From: Marilutibacter aestuarii
Lineage (GTDB): Bacteria > Pseudomonadota > Gammaproteobacteria > Xanthomonadales > Xanthomonadaceae
DNA length: 64,000 nucleotides
Direction: 5' to 3'
Assembly (NCBI RefSeq): GCF_006546775.1
Contig: NZ_VICE01000066.1
Coordinates: forward strand, 1-64,000
How positions within the stretch are numbered: the stretch's first letter is position 1; each line of letters begins with the position of its first letter. The notes beneath the pieces are model-generated. The model did not search any database, was not told the origin of the DNA, and saw only the letters and a program-made list of their open reading frames with translations. A program made the translations under genes and the position numbers. Of this stretch, positions 39,284 to 52,135 are shown piece after piece.

Positions 39284-39856
39284 TCAGGCGCCGTCGATGC
39301 CCGACAGGCGGCCCATGAAACCGCGATAGTGGCGCAGCTCGGCGATGGAGTCGTGGACGTCGCTCAGGGCGGTGTGGCGCGCCTGCTTCTGCACGCCCGA
39401 CAGCACGCTGGGCGCCCAGCGTCGAGCAAGCTCCTTGATCGTGCTCACGTCCAGGTTGCGGTAGTGGAAGTGGCGCTCGACCGCCGGCATCAGGCGGTGA
39501 AGGAACCGCCGGTCCTGGCAGATGGAATTGCCGCACATCGGCGAGGTGCCCGCCGACACCCACTCCTGCAGGAAGGCGAGCGTGCGCGACTCGGCCTCGG
39601 CCATGTCCACGCCGCTCTCGACCACGCGCTTCCACAGGCCGGAGCCGCCGTGCTGCCGACGGTTCCAGTCGTCCATCGCCTGGAGACGTGCCTCGCTGTG
39701 GCGGATCGCCAGCTCGGGTCCCTCGGCCAGGATCTCCAGGTTCGCATCGGTCACCAGCGTCGCGATCTCGAGGATCGAGTCGGTGTCGGTGTCCAGCCCG
39801 GTCATTTCCAGGTCGATCCAGATGAGCCGGTCGCCCTTCCCTGTCTTCGTCGTCAT
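39284..39856 (-). CDS. orn: Oligoribonuclease
   Basis: 190 residues of the DEDDh exonuclease family that degrades 2-5-nt RNAs, including pGpG from cyclic-di-GMP turnover. [10 protein letters not shown] holds the first Asp and Glu (15, 17); [14 protein letters not shown] carries the last His/Asp. It is slightly longer than E. coli Orn (181) at both ends. The gene is divergent from the DUF2721 gene across about 60 bases and converges with mscS. Confidence 0.96.
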   Translation of the reverse strand: MTTKTGKGDRLIWIDLEMTGLDTDTDSILEIATLVTDANLEILAEGPELAIRHSEARLQAMDDWNRRQHGGSGLWKRVVESGVDMAEAESRTLAFLQEWVSAGTSPMCGNSICQDRRFLHRLMPAVERHFHYRNLDVSTIKELARRWAPSVLSGVQKQARHTALSDVHDSIAELRHYRGFMGRLSGIDGA

Positions 39857-39916
39857 GTCTCGCCGCTGTTGTCGTCTCGGGGCATGATAGCGGCAACCCC
39901 GCCATCGCGTACCGCC

Positions 39917-40396
39917 ATGCTCCAGGACGCCGCCGCCCACTACACCATCCTGACCGCGATGCTCGCGCCCGCGTTCTTCCTGACCGCCACCGCGTCGCTG
40001 CTGATGTCGGCGAACGCGCGCCTGGCCCGCGTGATCGACCGGGCGCGGACGCTCCTGCAGGAACTGGAGAGCGCATCCGATGACCAGGAGCTGCGCAGGA
40101 TCGAAAGCCAGATCGCGATCCAGCGCCGGCGCAGCCGGATCACGCTCTATGGCGGCCAGCTCCTGTACATCGCCGTCAGCTGCTTCGTCGGCACCAGCCT
40201 GACCGTGGCCGCGGACGCTTTCCTGGGCTATCGCTTCGTGTCCGCGCCCACGGCGCTCGCGGCCCTGGGCGTGACCATGCTGTTGGCTGCGAGCGTGCTG
40301 CTCGCCTACGAGTCGACCCTGGCCGTACGCGTGATCAACGACGAAATGGACCACGGCCACGCCCGCGCGACGGCCCGGCGCAACCGGGGGCGCTGA
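39917..40396 (+). CDS. DUF2721 membrane protein
   Basis: 159 residues from ATG 39917. A first membrane helix ([17 protein letters not shown]) leads into a cytoplasmic Arg-rich helix ([17 protein letters not shown], later [19 protein letters not shown]), then two more helices ([20 protein letters not shown] and [17 protein letters not shown]). This is the usual DUF2721 shape. Function is unknown. It ends directly against the convergent methyltransferase gene with no gap. Confidence 0.88.
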   Translation: MLQDAAAHYTILTAMLAPAFFLTATASLLMSANARLARVIDRARTLLQELESASDDQELRRIESQIAIQRRRSRITLYGGQLLYIAVSCFVGTSLTVAADAFLGYRFVSAPTALAALGVTMLLAASVLLAYESTLAVRVINDEMDHGHARATARRNRGR

Positions 40397-41623
40397 TCAG
40401 GCGGCGCCTTTCGACGCGTCGATGGCGACCTGGTCATGGCGCCATAGCGCCTCGAAGAAGGCGCGCGGCCCCGCAGGCGCAGGCGAGCCCGCCATGCTGG
40501 CGATCTCGCCGATCGTGCGCTGACCGTCGATCGCTTCGAGCATCCGCGCCTCCTCCGGCCCGACTGGAAGGACGATGTCGTGGAAGCGGTGGCTGCGATT
40601 GAACAGTACGCCCACTGCGCCCGGCGGCACCTGCTCGCGTTCGCAGGCGGTCGCCGGCAGCCTGATCGGCACGTAACCCATCCAGTCTTCCCCCTGGAAA
40701 TCGACCGGGTGGCCTGCCTCCTCGTCGTCCCGCCCGAGTACGACGCTATGGGTGGCCATCGCGCCGCGCCAGAGCTCCATCGCGGCGAATTGCGCCTGGG
40801 GCGGCAGCGCGCGGACCCGGGCGGCGTGGGACGTCCTTGCCATCGCACCGCAGTGCGGCAGATAGGGCGCCTGGCGGTACCACCGGCGGAATGCAAGGCC
40901 GGACGCCGCGATGAGCTCGAACAGCTGCGGCACGCTGTAGGCCCGGTCGCGTGGATTGAGCAAGGCATCGGCCAGCGCATCGCGATCCAGGAAATCGCGC
41001 GACTGGCCGAGCACGGCCATCAGCGGGTGCTGCCAGGGCAGCGCCTCGACGACCTCGACCAGTCCGTCGATCTCTTCGGCCGACGTCCCGATGCCCAGCT
41101 GGCGGCAGTACGCCTGCAACAGGTAGATGCCCGTGCGGCCATGGGGCGCATAGACCATCAGGTAGAGCGCCCCGCCCGGCTTCAGCACCGACCTCAGCGC
41201 GCGCAGGCCAAGCCCGGGGTCGGCGAGATGGTGAAGTACACCCGTGCAGACGATGAGGTCGAACTGGCGGCCGGACTGGCCGACGTCCTCGATCGCGCGC
41301 ATCTCGGTCTCGAGGTTGTCCAGCGCGTATCGCTGTTTCAGCCGCCGGGTCTCTTCGAGGCTCGTCGCACTGACATCGATCCCGGTGACGCGCGACCCGG
41401 GCCAGCAGATCGCATGCCGCGCCGCCTGCGAGGTGCCGCAACCGGCGACGAGGATGTCGAACTCCGCCCGGAAGGGGCGGTCGGGCCAGAACAGGTGGAA
41501 TTCAGACCTGCTACGGCCGGGGTCTCGCCAGCGCTCGCGCACGCGGTCGAGGTCGGGGACCGGCGGCGGATAAGGATGCGCGTTGTAGAACGCCCGGATC
41601 GGATCTGTGGATGCTGGGTCCAA
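40397..41623 (-). CDS. Class I SAM-dependent methyltransferase
   Basis: 408 residues. The N-terminal part starts with DPIRAFYNAHPYPPPVPDLD. The SAM-binding fold has ILVAGCGTSQAARHAICWPG (motif I, about 56-75), GIDVSATSLEET and VCTGVLHHLADP. The C-terminal 180 residues form a separate domain of unknown role that ends with a helix-rich segment (GQRTIGEIASMAG), similar to a PqqD-like wing. The target is unknown. The gene stands alone between convergent DUF2721 and the sulfatase. Confidence 0.85.
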   Translation of the reverse strand: MDPASTDPIRAFYNAHPYPPPVPDLDRVRERWRDPGRSRSEFHLFWPDRPFRAEFDILVAGCGTSQAARHAICWPGSRVTGIDVSATSLEETRRLKQRYALDNLETEMRAIEDVGQSGRQFDLIVCTGVLHHLADPGLGLRALRSVLKPGGALYLMVYAPHGRTGIYLLQAYCRQLGIGTSAEEIDGLVEVVEALPWQHPLMAVLGQSRDFLDRDALADALLNPRDRAYSVPQLFELIAASGLAFRRWYRQAPYLPHCGAMARTSHAARVRALPPQAQFAAMELWRGAMATHSVVLGRDDEEAGHPVDFQGEDWMGYVPIRLPATACEREQVPPGAVGVLFNRSHRFHDIVLPVGPEEARMLEAIDGQRTIGEIASMAGSPAPAGPRAFFEALWRHDQVAIDASKGAA

Positions 41624-41818
41624 GGGGATACGCCGCGAAGGAGACAGGGCTCATGCCGTGGCAGGCAGGATCGCTGCGGGGCCGCGTCGGCGTCAATGCG
41701 GCGGCGCACCGCCGCAGGGCATCGACGCCCTGCGCTGGAGGGCGCCAGGGGGCGAGGAACCGGGCGCCCTGCCCGATCCCCGCCCCGCGTGCCGGAACGC
41801 CGCGGCGGGCAGGCCCGG

Positions 41819-43369
41819 CTAGTTGCTGCTGGCCCCCGGGTTGTCCAGCAACGCCATCGCCTTCTCCAGCGCGACATGCACGCTGAGCGTGTCCGCGCCC
41901 TGCCGCGGCGGGTATTCCTTGATGCTCTTCATGTGCGCTTCGATGAAGGGGGTCGCCGCGGTGGGCGCCCAGAGCTTCGACGCCACGAACTTGCGGCCGA
42001 TGTAACCCCACTCGTGACTTTCCGGGTCCATCTTTTCCAGTGGATCCATCCGCAGGTTGAAGATGTAGGGCACCGAAGGCCAGTACTTCGCGTTCCACCA
42101 GATGCCTTCCTTCTTCACGCCGATGTGCATCTTCCAGTTGCCGACGCGCACGGCCGTGAGATCGGTTTCGTCGTAGTAGAACAGGGCACGGCGCGCCGAC
42201 TCGTCGGTCTTGCCCGTCCACATGTCGAGCTGGTTGAAACCGTCGAGATGGACCTTGTAGGTGATGCCGTTGGCTTCATAGCCTTTCAGCAGCTTTTCCT
42301 TGACGTCGGGAAGGCCCGCCGCCGCGGCCAGGGTCACGAAGACATCCTCGTGGCTCTGCAGGCCGTTGGACTTGCTGCCGGCCGGGATGTTGCCCGGCCA
42401 GCGGGCCAGCATCGGCACGCGCACGCCGCCTTCCCAGGTGCAGCCCTTCTCGCCGCGGAACGGGGCGTAGCCGCCGTCGGGCCACATCATCAGCTCGTTG
42501 CCGTTGTCGGTCGAGTAGATCACGATCGTGTCGTCGGCCAGGCCGTTGTCGTCCAGCCACTTCAGCAGGACGCCGACCTGCTCGTCGTGCTCGAGCATCT
42601 TGGCGCGGACCAGGTCCTCTTCGGCACGGCCCTCGGCGACCGCCATCTTCTTGTACTTCTCCTGGGGATGCGACCAGATGTGGATCGCCGTGGTGTTGAA
42701 CCACATGAAGAAGGGGCCTTCCTTGTTGCGGTCCAGCCAGTCCACCGCCTTCTCCAGCACCTCGCCGTCGAAGGTCTCCATGCGCTTGCGGGTCAGCATG
42801 CCGGTGTTCTCGATCTTCTGCTTGCCGCGCCGGCCGAACACGCCGTCTTCGGTGTCGTCGTCCTCGTCGGTCGCCCAGGCGTGCAGGACGCCGCGCGGCG
42901 CGTACTTCTTCTTGTACTCGGGGTCCTTCTGGCCCGGATAGTCGAGCTGTTCCGGCTCTTCTTCCGCATTCAGGTGGTACAGGTTGCCGAACCACTCGTC
43001 GAAGCCGTGGGCGGTCGGAAGGAACTCATTGCGGTCGCCCAGGTGGTTCTTGCCGAACTGGCTGGTCTTGTAACCGGCGGCCTTGAGCACTTCGGCGAGC
43101 GTCGGGTCTTCCTTCTGGATGCCTCGCGGCGACCCCGGGATGCCGATGGTGGTCATGCCGGTGCGAATCGGCAGCTGCCCGGTGATGAAGGCCGCACGGC
43201 CTGCCGTGCAACTGGGCTGGCCATAGTGATCGGTGAAGATCATGCCTTCCTTGGCGATTCGATCGATGTTGGGCGTGTCGCCCATCATGCCGTGGGTATA
43301 GGCACCCACGTTCCACATGCCGATGTCATCACCCCAGATGACGAGGATGTTGGGCTTCTTGCTTGGCAT
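41819..43369 (-). CDS. Arylsulfatase
   Basis: 516 residues from ATG 43369, which has AGGAGT seven bases upstream. Metal ligands Asp14-Asp15 lie in VIWGDDIG, and the formylglycine site is Cys54 in SCTAGRAAFITGQ. This has Ala at the +2 place where many sulfatases have Pro; C-x-A-x-R is accepted in bacteria. YSTDNGNELMMWPDGG holds further metal ligands. No signal peptide is seen, so it is probably cytoplasmic. No maturase gene is in the window. A fragment of a related gene lies at 23171-23310. Confidence 0.92.
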   Translation of the reverse strand: MPSKKPNILVIWGDDIGMWNVGAYTHGMMGDTPNIDRIAKEGMIFTDHYGQPSCTAGRAAFITGQLPIRTGMTTIGIPGSPRGIQKEDPTLAEVLKAAGYKTSQFGKNHLGDRNEFLPTAHGFDEWFGNLYHLNAEEEPEQLDYPGQKDPEYKKKYAPRGVLHAWATDEDDDTEDGVFGRRGKQKIENTGMLTRKRMETFDGEVLEKAVDWLDRNKEGPFFMWFNTTAIHIWSHPQEKYKKMAVAEGRAEEDLVRAKMLEHDEQVGVLLKWLDDNGLADDTIVIYSTDNGNELMMWPDGGYAPFRGEKGCTWEGGVRVPMLARWPGNIPAGSKSNGLQSHEDVFVTLAAAAGLPDVKEKLLKGYEANGITYKVHLDGFNQLDMWTGKTDESARRALFYYDETDLTAVRVGNWKMHIGVKKEGIWWNAKYWPSVPYIFNLRMDPLEKMDPESHEWGYIGRKFVASKLWAPTAATPFIEAHMKSIKEYPPRQGADTLSVHVALEKAMALLDNPGASSN

Positions 43370-43640
43370 TTCACGACTCCTGTTGGCGTACGACCTGGGA
43401 AACGATGACGTGCGAGAAAGCAGGGGAAGCGGGTGTGCGATGGCGCGAACCCGGCGCGACGCGCTTGTACATCCCTGCGCCAAGCGAGTGGCAGGGAATG
43501 GTTCGCGGAGGCCATCGGCGGAGGCCTTGCAGATGACTGCCGCGGCATGCCATCGCAGCTAAATGCGGACTGAATTGATCCCACAAAGCGCGTGACGGAC
43601 AGGTGATTCGGAGATGTCGCCCAGGTGTCGGCGGGCCGCG

Positions 43641-43967
43641 TCAGAGCGACCGCCCGAACACGAGCGCGAACTTGCCGGGACGCCCTTCCCACTTGGCCGC
43701 ATCCGCCGGCGGCTCGCCCTTGCGGGTGATCACGGGGGCATGTGCCGCCTGTTCGGCGGCGAATGCGATCCAGGGTCCCAGCGCGTCCTCGCCGTCGCGC
43801 TGGATGGCCTCGACGGGACACTCGGGCTCGCAGACGCCGCAATCGATGCAGGCCTCCGGGTCGATGACCAGCATCGCCTCGAGCTCGTGGAAGCAGTCCA
43901 CCGGGCAGACCTCCACGCAGTCCATGTACTTGCAGCGGATGCAGTTGTCGGTGACGACGTAGGTCAT
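43641..43967 (-). CDS. fdxA: 7Fe ferredoxin FdxA
   Basis: 108 residues. The first cluster region is [18 protein letters not shown] (Cys9, 12, 17, 21, 25), the second [16 protein letters not shown]; this spacing fits one 3Fe-4S plus one 4Fe-4S cluster. The C-terminal 45 residues are the usual helical extension of the proteobacterial FdxA type. It is an electron carrier of unknown partner. It diverges from the GntR regulator gene with 58 bases between the two starts; a palindromic operator lies between them. Confidence 0.95.
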   Translation of the reverse strand: MTYVVTDNCIRCKYMDCVEVCPVDCFHELEAMLVIDPEACIDCGVCEPECPVEAIQRDGEDALGPWIAFAAEQAAHAPVITRKGEPPADAAKWEGRPGKFALVFGRSL

Positions 43968-44000
43968 GGGCGGAAGAAACGCGCGGCATTGATTGTCCGT

Positions 44001-44021
44001 TGATATTGTCTGACAATATCA
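44001..44021 (+). promoter_or_regulatory. Palindromic operator of the GntR regulator, overlapping a promoter
   Basis: TGATATTGTC-T-GACAATATCA is a perfect 10-1-10 inverted repeat of the TTGTCnGACAA type bound by FCD-type GntR regulators. It ends four bases before the gntR ATG (44026). TTGATT (43989-43994) and GACAAT (44012-44017) are 17 bases apart and could be -35 and -10, which would put transcription start almost on the ATG. Binding would block gntR and possibly fdxA. Confidence 0.75.
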
Positions 44022-44025
44022 GGCG

Positions 44026-44721
44026 ATGCAAGCCGCCCCGTCCAAGCCCAGCCACGCCGCCGCCATCCCTTCGGTCGAATCGCCTTCGGCCGTGGACGCC
44101 GTCGTCGGCGCGATCACCCGTGCCGTCCGCGAAGGCCATGTCGTTCCGGGACAGCGCCTGGTCGAACTGGACTTCGCCCGTCGGCTGGCGGTCTCGCGAT
44201 CGTCGGTACGCGAGGCTTTCCAGCGGCTGGTCGCCGACGGGCTGCTCGCGGCGATACCCAACCGCGGCGTCACCATCCGCCAGCTGTCGCGCGCCGAGGT
44301 CGAGCAGTGGTTCGAGCTCCGGATCGCGCTCGAATCGCTCGCCATCCGCAAGGCCACGCCCGTACTCGCCACCGACCCGGCCGCCCTGCGCGTACTGCTC
44401 GATGCCATGGACGAGGCGGTCAGCGATGGCGACATTCGTCGCTACTCGGACCTCAACCGCGATCTGCATGAGCGCTGCACGCGCGCGGCCGGCAATCCCC
44501 AGCTGGCCGCCGTCCTCGAGCGGCTCGGCCATTCGATCCATGGGCTGCAGTTCCGCTTGATGGTCGAGCCCCGCAAGGCCTTCGAGACGCATGCGCAGCA
44601 CCACCGGCTCGTCGAGGCCATCCTCGCCAACGACGCGGACGCGGCCGAACGCGAGGTGCGCGCGCACCTCGAAACCACGCGGCGCCTGATCCAGGCCCTG
44701 CCCGACCACCACTTCGCCTGA
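44026..44721 (+). CDS. GntR-family regulator (FCD/FadR type)
   Basis: 231 residues: a winged HTH (about 24-88, [40 protein letters not shown]) and an all-helical FCD ligand domain (about 95-220) with metal-site candidates [10 protein letters not shown] and [11 protein letters not shown]. Such regulators sense small organic acids. The palindrome right before its ATG indicates autorepression. The following nitroreductase gene starts 20 bases later on the same strand and is probably part of its unit. The inducer is unknown. Confidence 0.92.
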   Translation: MQAAPSKPSHAAAIPSVESPSAVDAVVGAITRAVREGHVVPGQRLVELDFARRLAVSRSSVREAFQRLVADGLLAAIPNRGVTIRQLSRAEVEQWFELRIALESLAIRKATPVLATDPAALRVLLDAMDEAVSDGDIRRYSDLNRDLHERCTRAAGNPQLAAVLERLGHSIHGLQFRLMVEPRKAFETHAQHHRLVEAILANDADAAEREVRAHLETTRRLIQALPDHHFA

Positions 44722-44740
44722 CGCCAGCAAGGACACGCCG

Positions 44741-45430
44741 ATGCCTGTCGCCCCGACCCACGAGTACGTGCCCATTCCCCTGCCCGACTACGAGGAGCTT
44801 CCGGTCGAGCAGATGCGCGCCAATGCAGAGGCCTTCCACGCGCGCATGCGCACGCGTCATACCGTGCGCGACTTCGACAGCCGCCCGGTGCCGCGCGACA
44901 TCATCGAAGCCTGCCTGCGCGCCGCGGGCACTGCCCCCAACGGCGCCAACCACCAGCCCTGGCATTTCAGCGTCATCGGCGACGCCGGCATGAAGCGCCG
45001 GATCCGCAAGGCCGCCGAGCGTGAAGAACGGGCGTTCTACGAAGGGAAGGCCGGCGAAGAGTGGCTGGACGCCCTGAAGCCCTTGGGCACGGACGCCGAC
45101 AAGCCCTTCCTGGAGGAAGCGCCCTGGCTGATCTGCATTTTCGGCGAGCGCAAGAGCGCCTCGGCGGACGGCGTGCTGCGCAAGAACTACTACGTGCCCG
45201 AGTCGGTGAGCATCGCCACCGGCTTCCTGATCGCCGCGCTCCACCATGCCGGACTGGCCACGCTGACGCACACGCCCAACCCGATGAACTTCCTCAACGA
45301 AGTCTGCGCACGCCCGGCGCACGACAAGGCGTACATCCTGCTGGTGGTGGGCTATCCCAAGGCCGGTGCCACCATTCCCCGGCATGCGACCGAGAAGCGG
45401 CCGCTGGACGAAATCGCGACCTTCTTCTGA
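44741..45430 (+). CDS. Nitroreductase-family flavoprotein
   Basis: 229 residues. [16 protein letters not shown] binds the FMN phosphate, [17 protein letters not shown] and [16 protein letters not shown] are typical of the branch that includes iodotyrosine deiodinase-like enzymes. FMN-dependent NAD(P)H reduction of a nitro, halo or quinone substrate is expected; the natural one is unknown. The gene lies 20 bases after the GntR gene and may be its target. It ends 7 bases from the convergent tadA. Confidence 0.92.
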   Translation: MPVAPTHEYVPIPLPDYEELPVEQMRANAEAFHARMRTRHTVRDFDSRPVPRDIIEACLRAAGTAPNGANHQPWHFSVIGDAGMKRRIRKAAEREERAFYEGKAGEEWLDALKPLGTDADKPFLEEAPWLICIFGERKSASADGVLRKNYYVPESVSIATGFLIAALHHAGLATLTHTPNPMNFLNEVCARPAHDKAYILLVVGYPKAGATIPRHATEKRPLDEIATFF

Positions 45431-45436
45431 CGGGCC

Positions 45437-45922
45437 TCAGCCCGCGCGGGGCTTGCCGCGCTTGGCCCTGAAATAAGCGGTCAGCCGCGCGCCGGCCTCC
45501 TCGCCGAGCACCCCACCGACCACCTCGATGCGATGATTGTGGCGGGGGTCGGCCAGCAGGTCGAACACGCTGCCCGCCGCGCCGGTCTTGGGGTCGCTGG
45601 CGCCATACACGACACGCGCGACCCGGGCGTGGACCATCGCCATCGCGCACATCGCACAGGGCTCCAGGGTGACGTAGAGCGTGCTGCCGATCAGTCGGTG
45701 GTTGCCCAGCCGCAATCCCGCCTGGCGCATGGCGACGATCTCGGCATGGGCGGTCGGGTCGTGTTCGGTGATGTTGCGGTTCCAGCCCTCCCCGAGCACT
45801 TCGCCCTCGGCCGACACCAGCACGGCGCCCACGGGGATCTCGTCGTCCTCTCGCTCCGCCCGCGTGGCCAGGGCCAGGGCGTGGCGCATCCAGCGCTCGT
45901 CGCCGGTCATCGCCTCATTCAT
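45437..45922 (-). CDS. tadA: tRNA-specific adenosine deaminase
   Basis: 161 residues from ATG 45922 (45910 is an alternative). It converts A34 to inosine in tRNA-Arg(ACG). The zinc site is complete: His59 and catalytic Glu61 in [10 protein letters not shown], Cys89 and Cys92 in [19 protein letters not shown] and [17 protein letters not shown] are family motifs. Its start overlaps the end of the upstream alpha/beta-hydrolase gene by 8 bases. Confidence 0.95.
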   Translation of the reverse strand: MNEAMTGDERWMRHALALATRAEREDDEIPVGAVLVSAEGEVLGEGWNRNITEHDPTAHAEIVAMRQAGLRLGNHRLIGSTLYVTLEPCAMCAMAMVHARVARVVYGASDPKTGAAGSVFDLLADPRHNHRIEVVGGVLGEEAGARLTAYFRAKRGKPRAG

Positions 45923-46949
45923 CGGCGGTCTCGACCAGGGCGTCGAGCAGGGCCGCGTGGAAGCGCGCCGGCGCCTCGACCTGGGGCGAATGGCCCAACT
46001 CGGGGAACTCGACAAGGGTCGCATCGGGGATCGCCCCAGCCGCCCAGCGGCCCAGCACGGGATAGTCGCCCAGGCGCGCGGCGACCTCCGGCGGCGCACG
46101 CCCGGCGCCCGGCGCGGTCCGGTCCTTGCCGCCGATCATCAGCACGACGGGCACGCGGATGGACCCGAATTCGTGCACGACCGGCTGGGTGAACAGCATG
46201 TCACTGGCCAACGCCTGGTTCCAGGCGACCTGCCGTCCGCCCGGCCCGGCATACATGCCGGCGAGCATGTCGACCCAGCGGTCGTATTCCGGCTTCCACG
46301 CGCCGTTGTAATAGAAGCGCGACTGGTAGGCCTTGATGGACGCGGCGTCGGTGCGCAGTTCCTGCGCGAACAGCGCGTCGATGCTCGCGTAAGGCACGCC
46401 CTCGGCCTGCCAGTCCTCGATCCCGATCGGATTGACCAGCACCAGGCGCTCGACCGCGTCGGGGAAGTCCAGCGCATGGCGCGTGGCGAGCATGCCGCCC
46501 ATCGAGTGGCCGATGACAATGGCGCGCTCGACACCGGCCTTGGCCAGCAGCGCATGCGTGTTGGCCGCGAGCTGGTGGAAGCTGAACTGGTAGGCGGCGG
46601 GCTTGCTGGACTTGCAGAAACCCACCTGGTCCGGCGCGATGACGCGGAACCCGGCGCCGGACAGCACCCCGATGGTGGCCTCCCAGGTCGCCGCGCAGAA
46701 GTTCTTGCCGTGCATCAGCACGACGGTCCGGCCATTGGGCGCGCCGTCCGGCGGCACGTCCATGTAGGCCATCTCCAGCGCCTGCCCCTGCGACTGGAAG
46801 CGGTAGGTCGACACCGGATGCGGATAGTCGAAGCCCTCCAGCCGCGCGCCATGCACCGGCAATGCCCCGGTGGCCAGCCCTCCGTTGGCCGCACATCCTG
46901 CAAGACCCAGGATCCACCCCAAGCACCACACGCGTGCACCTGTCCTCAT
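45915..46949 (-). CDS. Lipoprotein alpha/beta hydrolase
   Basis: ATG 46949 is chosen because GAGGAG lies 8 bases upstream and a lipoprotein signal ([16 protein letters not shown], Cys19) follows; 344 residues. Oxyanion region [14 protein letters not shown], nucleophile GHSMGGML, acid in GGKDRTAPG and base His in [11 protein letters not shown] complete the triad. It is similar to epoxide-hydrolase/haloalkane-type hydrolases acting on periplasmic substrates. It overlaps tadA and is probably co-transcribed, though no functional link is known. Confidence 0.9.
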   Translation of the reverse strand: MRTGARVWCLGWILGLAGCAANGGLATGALPVHGARLEGFDYPHPVSTYRFQSQGQALEMAYMDVPPDGAPNGRTVVLMHGKNFCAATWEATIGVLSGAGFRVIAPDQVGFCKSSKPAAYQFSFHQLAANTHALLAKAGVERAIVIGHSMGGMLATRHALDFPDAVERLVLVNPIGIEDWQAEGVPYASIDALFAQELRTDAASIKAYQSRFYYNGAWKPEYDRWVDMLAGMYAGPGGRQVAWNQALASDMLFTQPVVHEFGSIRVPVVLMIGGKDRTAPGAGRAPPEVAARLGDYPVLGRWAAGAIPDATLVEFPELGHSPQVEAPARFHAALLDALVETADE

Positions 46950-47024
46950 CGATCGGTCTCCTCGCTCAAGGCCGCGGCAGGATCGCGCCACCGGGGCATC
47001 ACGGCACGGGACGCAGTCGCGTGC

Positions 47025-47522
47025 TCATTCCACGTAGACCCAGTTCCTGGATTCGCTCGCCGAGATCTTGATGCGTCCCACGTGGCGTACCAGGGTATCG
47101 GTCGAGCGGGTGCGTGCCAGCAGCGTCTCGCCCACCTTCAGCGTCGACACGCTCTCCACTCTCGCCGACTTGCGGTCGGTCGCCAGCTCGACGCGGGTGA
47201 TCCGTACATCGAAGCGTGGCTTCAACAGTCCACGGCTGGCCTGGTCGAGCCTGCGAAAGAGTTCGACCGAGGCTTCCAGGTCGCGACAGGCCCGTTCCCG
47301 CCCCACCGTCTCACGGGTCGCCTGCTCGCCCTGGATCGAAACGACTTCGCCCTGGTAGTCGGTCGCCAGGCTGGCGCACAGGGCCGCGGCTTCATGCCGG
47401 TCCAATGCCGCCAGTTGTTCGACATGGAACGCCTCGATCGACGCTTCCGTCATCTTGCGACTGCCATCGAAGTACCACCAGCCCAGGACCAGCAATACGG
47501 CCAACAGGAACAGCTTCCTCAT
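47025..47522 (-). CDS. Hypothetical membrane-anchored protein
   Basis: 165 residues from ATG 47522 (the in-frame ATG 47546 would add eight). A membrane anchor (KLFLLAVLLVLGWWYFDG) is followed by a periplasmic domain of about 140 residues: IEAFHVEQLAALDRHEAAAL, DYQGEVVSIQGEQATR, and beta-rich SARVESVSTLKVGETLLART. The shape resembles an NTF2-like/SnoaL-type fold, but no family is recognised. It lies between guaA and the lipoprotein hydrolase gene. Confidence 0.7.
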   Translation of the reverse strand: MRKLFLLAVLLVLGWWYFDGSRKMTEASIEAFHVEQLAALDRHEAAALCASLATDYQGEVVSIQGEQATRETVGRERACRDLEASVELFRRLDQASRGLLKPRFDVRITRVELATDRKSARVESVSTLKVGETLLARTRSTDTLVRHVGRIKISASESRNWVYVE

Positions 47523-47571
47523 CCTCTCTGCGCCCCCCCGTCGCATGGTGCCGCGAAATCGCGCGCCCGCG

Positions 47572-49137
<1,566 letters not shown>

Positions 49138-49246
49138 GGTGGGTGATGGGTATTGGGTGATGGGTGATTCGATTGGCGGCGACAGCCTCGGGTCCGGATG
49201 TTCGCGAATCACGAAACCCCGAATCACCAATCACGCCGTGCCGGCG
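49138..49246 (-). repeat. Short direct and inverted repeats between guaB and guaA
   Basis: GGGTGATGGG occurs at 49140-49149 and 49156-49165 on the plus strand. GGTGATTCG (49163-49171) is followed by its inverse forms near 49205-49230 (CGAATCACG, CGAATCACC, AATCACG). The arms can form a hairpin across the gap. It may be a small intergenic repeat of this lineage or an attenuating structure between the two genes. Confidence 0.5.
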
Positions 49247-50731
<1,485 letters not shown>

Positions 50732-50836
50732 TCATTGTAACCTGTTCGGCCCCCGCTGGCGCTGCCCCGTGGGGCAACCGGGCGTTCCAGCGGCGATGCC
50801 GCGCGACCCGGCTTGGCCGCCGTTCAGCGACGGCCG

Positions 50837-51745
50837 TCAGGCGACGTCGCCGTCGGCCGCCTCCGCCGCCTCCAGGGTGTTCTGCATCAGCGTGGCCACC
50901 GTCATCGGGCCGACGCCACCGGGCACCGGGGTGATCCAGCTGGCCCGCTGCAACGCCGCCTGGAAGCCGACGTCGCCGACCAGCCGGCCATCGTCGAGGC
51001 GGTTGATGCCCACGTCGATCACCACCGCACCGGGCTTGACCCATTCGCCCGGGATGAGGCCCGGGCGCCCCACCGCCACCACGAGGATGTCGGCGCCGCG
51101 CACCGCGGCCTCCAGCACGCCGGGCGGGGTGAATTTGTGGCAGCTGGTGACGGTGCAGCCCGCGATCAGCAGCTCCAGCGCCATCGGCCGGCCGACGTGG
51201 TTGGACACGCCGACGATGGTCGCGCTCTGGCCCCGCACCGGGCGGTCGGTATACGCCAGCAGCGTGGTGATGCCACGCGGGGTGCAGGGGCGCAGGCCGA
51301 ACTGGCGCAGGGCCAGGTGGCCGACGTTCTCGGGATGGAACCCGTCCACGTCCTTGGCCGGGCTGATCCGGTTGATCAGCGCGGTGGCGTCGCGCCGGTC
51401 CGGCAGCGGCAACTGCAACAGGATGCCGTGGATGGCGGGATCGGCATTGAGCCTGTCGATCAGCGCCAGCAGCTCGGCATCGCTGGCATCGGCCGGCAGG
51501 TCGTGGTCGATCGCACGGATGCCGACCTTCTCGGCCGCCCGGCGCTTGTTGCGCACGTAGACCGCGGACGCGGGGTCGTCGCCCACCAGCACCACCGCCA
51601 GGCCGGGTCGGGACTTGCCGGCGGCCAGGCGCGCGTCGACCTGCGTCCCCAGCGAGTCGAGCAGGTCCTCGGCGATGCGCTTGCCATCGAGGATCCTTGC
51701 GGTCCCGGCCAGCGCGGCGGGTCGGGGGGCGTGCGAGTCGGTCAT
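50837..51745 (-). CDS. folD: Methylenetetrahydrofolate dehydrogenase/cyclohydrolase
   Basis: 302 residues. Interconverts methylene-, methenyl- and formyl-tetrahydrofolate with [18 protein letters not shown] carries the cyclohydrolase Tyr and Lys; [10 protein letters not shown] and [14 protein letters not shown] are folate-site signatures; [15 protein letters not shown] is the NADP loop; [17 protein letters not shown] closes the fold. It lies upstream of guaB on the same strand, 132 bases away. Confidence 0.97.
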   Translation of the reverse strand: MTDSHAPRPAALAGTARILDGKRIAEDLLDSLGTQVDARLAAGKSRPGLAVVLVGDDPASAVYVRNKRRAAEKVGIRAIDHDLPADASDAELLALIDRLNADPAIHGILLQLPLPDRRDATALINRISPAKDVDGFHPENVGHLALRQFGLRPCTPRGITTLLAYTDRPVRGQSATIVGVSNHVGRPMALELLIAGCTVTSCHKFTPPGVLEAAVRGADILVVAVGRPGLIPGEWVKPGAVVIDVGINRLDDGRLVGDVGFQAALQRASWITPVPGGVGPMTVATLMQNTLEAAEAADGDVA

Positions 51746-51829
51746 GCGGTTTCCGGGAGGCTGCGCTAGAGTCGTGGCCAGCCATTATCGCCCATCCGGC
51801 CGACGAGGCCGAGCCCGACGGACCGCCCC

Positions 51830-52135
51830 ATGACCGACATCGACCACGAAACCCTCCACCTGGAGGCCGCGGCCTTCCGCCGCCTGCGCGACCACCTCGT
51901 GCAGGCGCGTCCGGACGTGCAGAACATCGACCTGATGATCCTCGCCGGCTTCTGCCGCAACTGCCTCTCCGACTGGTATCGCGAAGCGGCCGAGGCCCGC
52001 GGCATCACCATGACGCGCGACGAAGCCCGCGAGGCCGTCTACGGCATGCCCTTCGCCGAATGGAAAGCGCTGCACCAGCGCGAGGCCAGCGCCGAACAAC
52101 TGGCGGCCTTCGAGGCGGCGCGGAAGCGGGAATGA
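51830..52135 (+). CDS. DUF1244 small helical protein
   Basis: 101 residues with the family core FRRLRDHLVQARPDVQNIDL, LAGFCRNCLSDWYREAAE (conserved Cys pair) and MTRDEAREAVYGMPFAEWK. Structures of the family are small helical bundles; function unknown. Its stop overlaps the ATG of the next gene (ATGA), suggesting coupled translation with the hydrolase. It diverges from folD. Confidence 0.93.
   Translation: MTDIDHETLHLEAAAFRRLRDHLVQARPDVQNIDLMILAGFCRNCLSDWYREAAEARGITMTRDEAREAVYGMPFAEWKALHQREASAEQLAAFEAARKRE

Noticed and set aside
41711-41734. Terminator after the arylsulfatase gene
   Set aside because: CGCAGGGC-ATCGAC-GCCCTGCG forms a hairpin but there is no T-run on either side; too weak to call.
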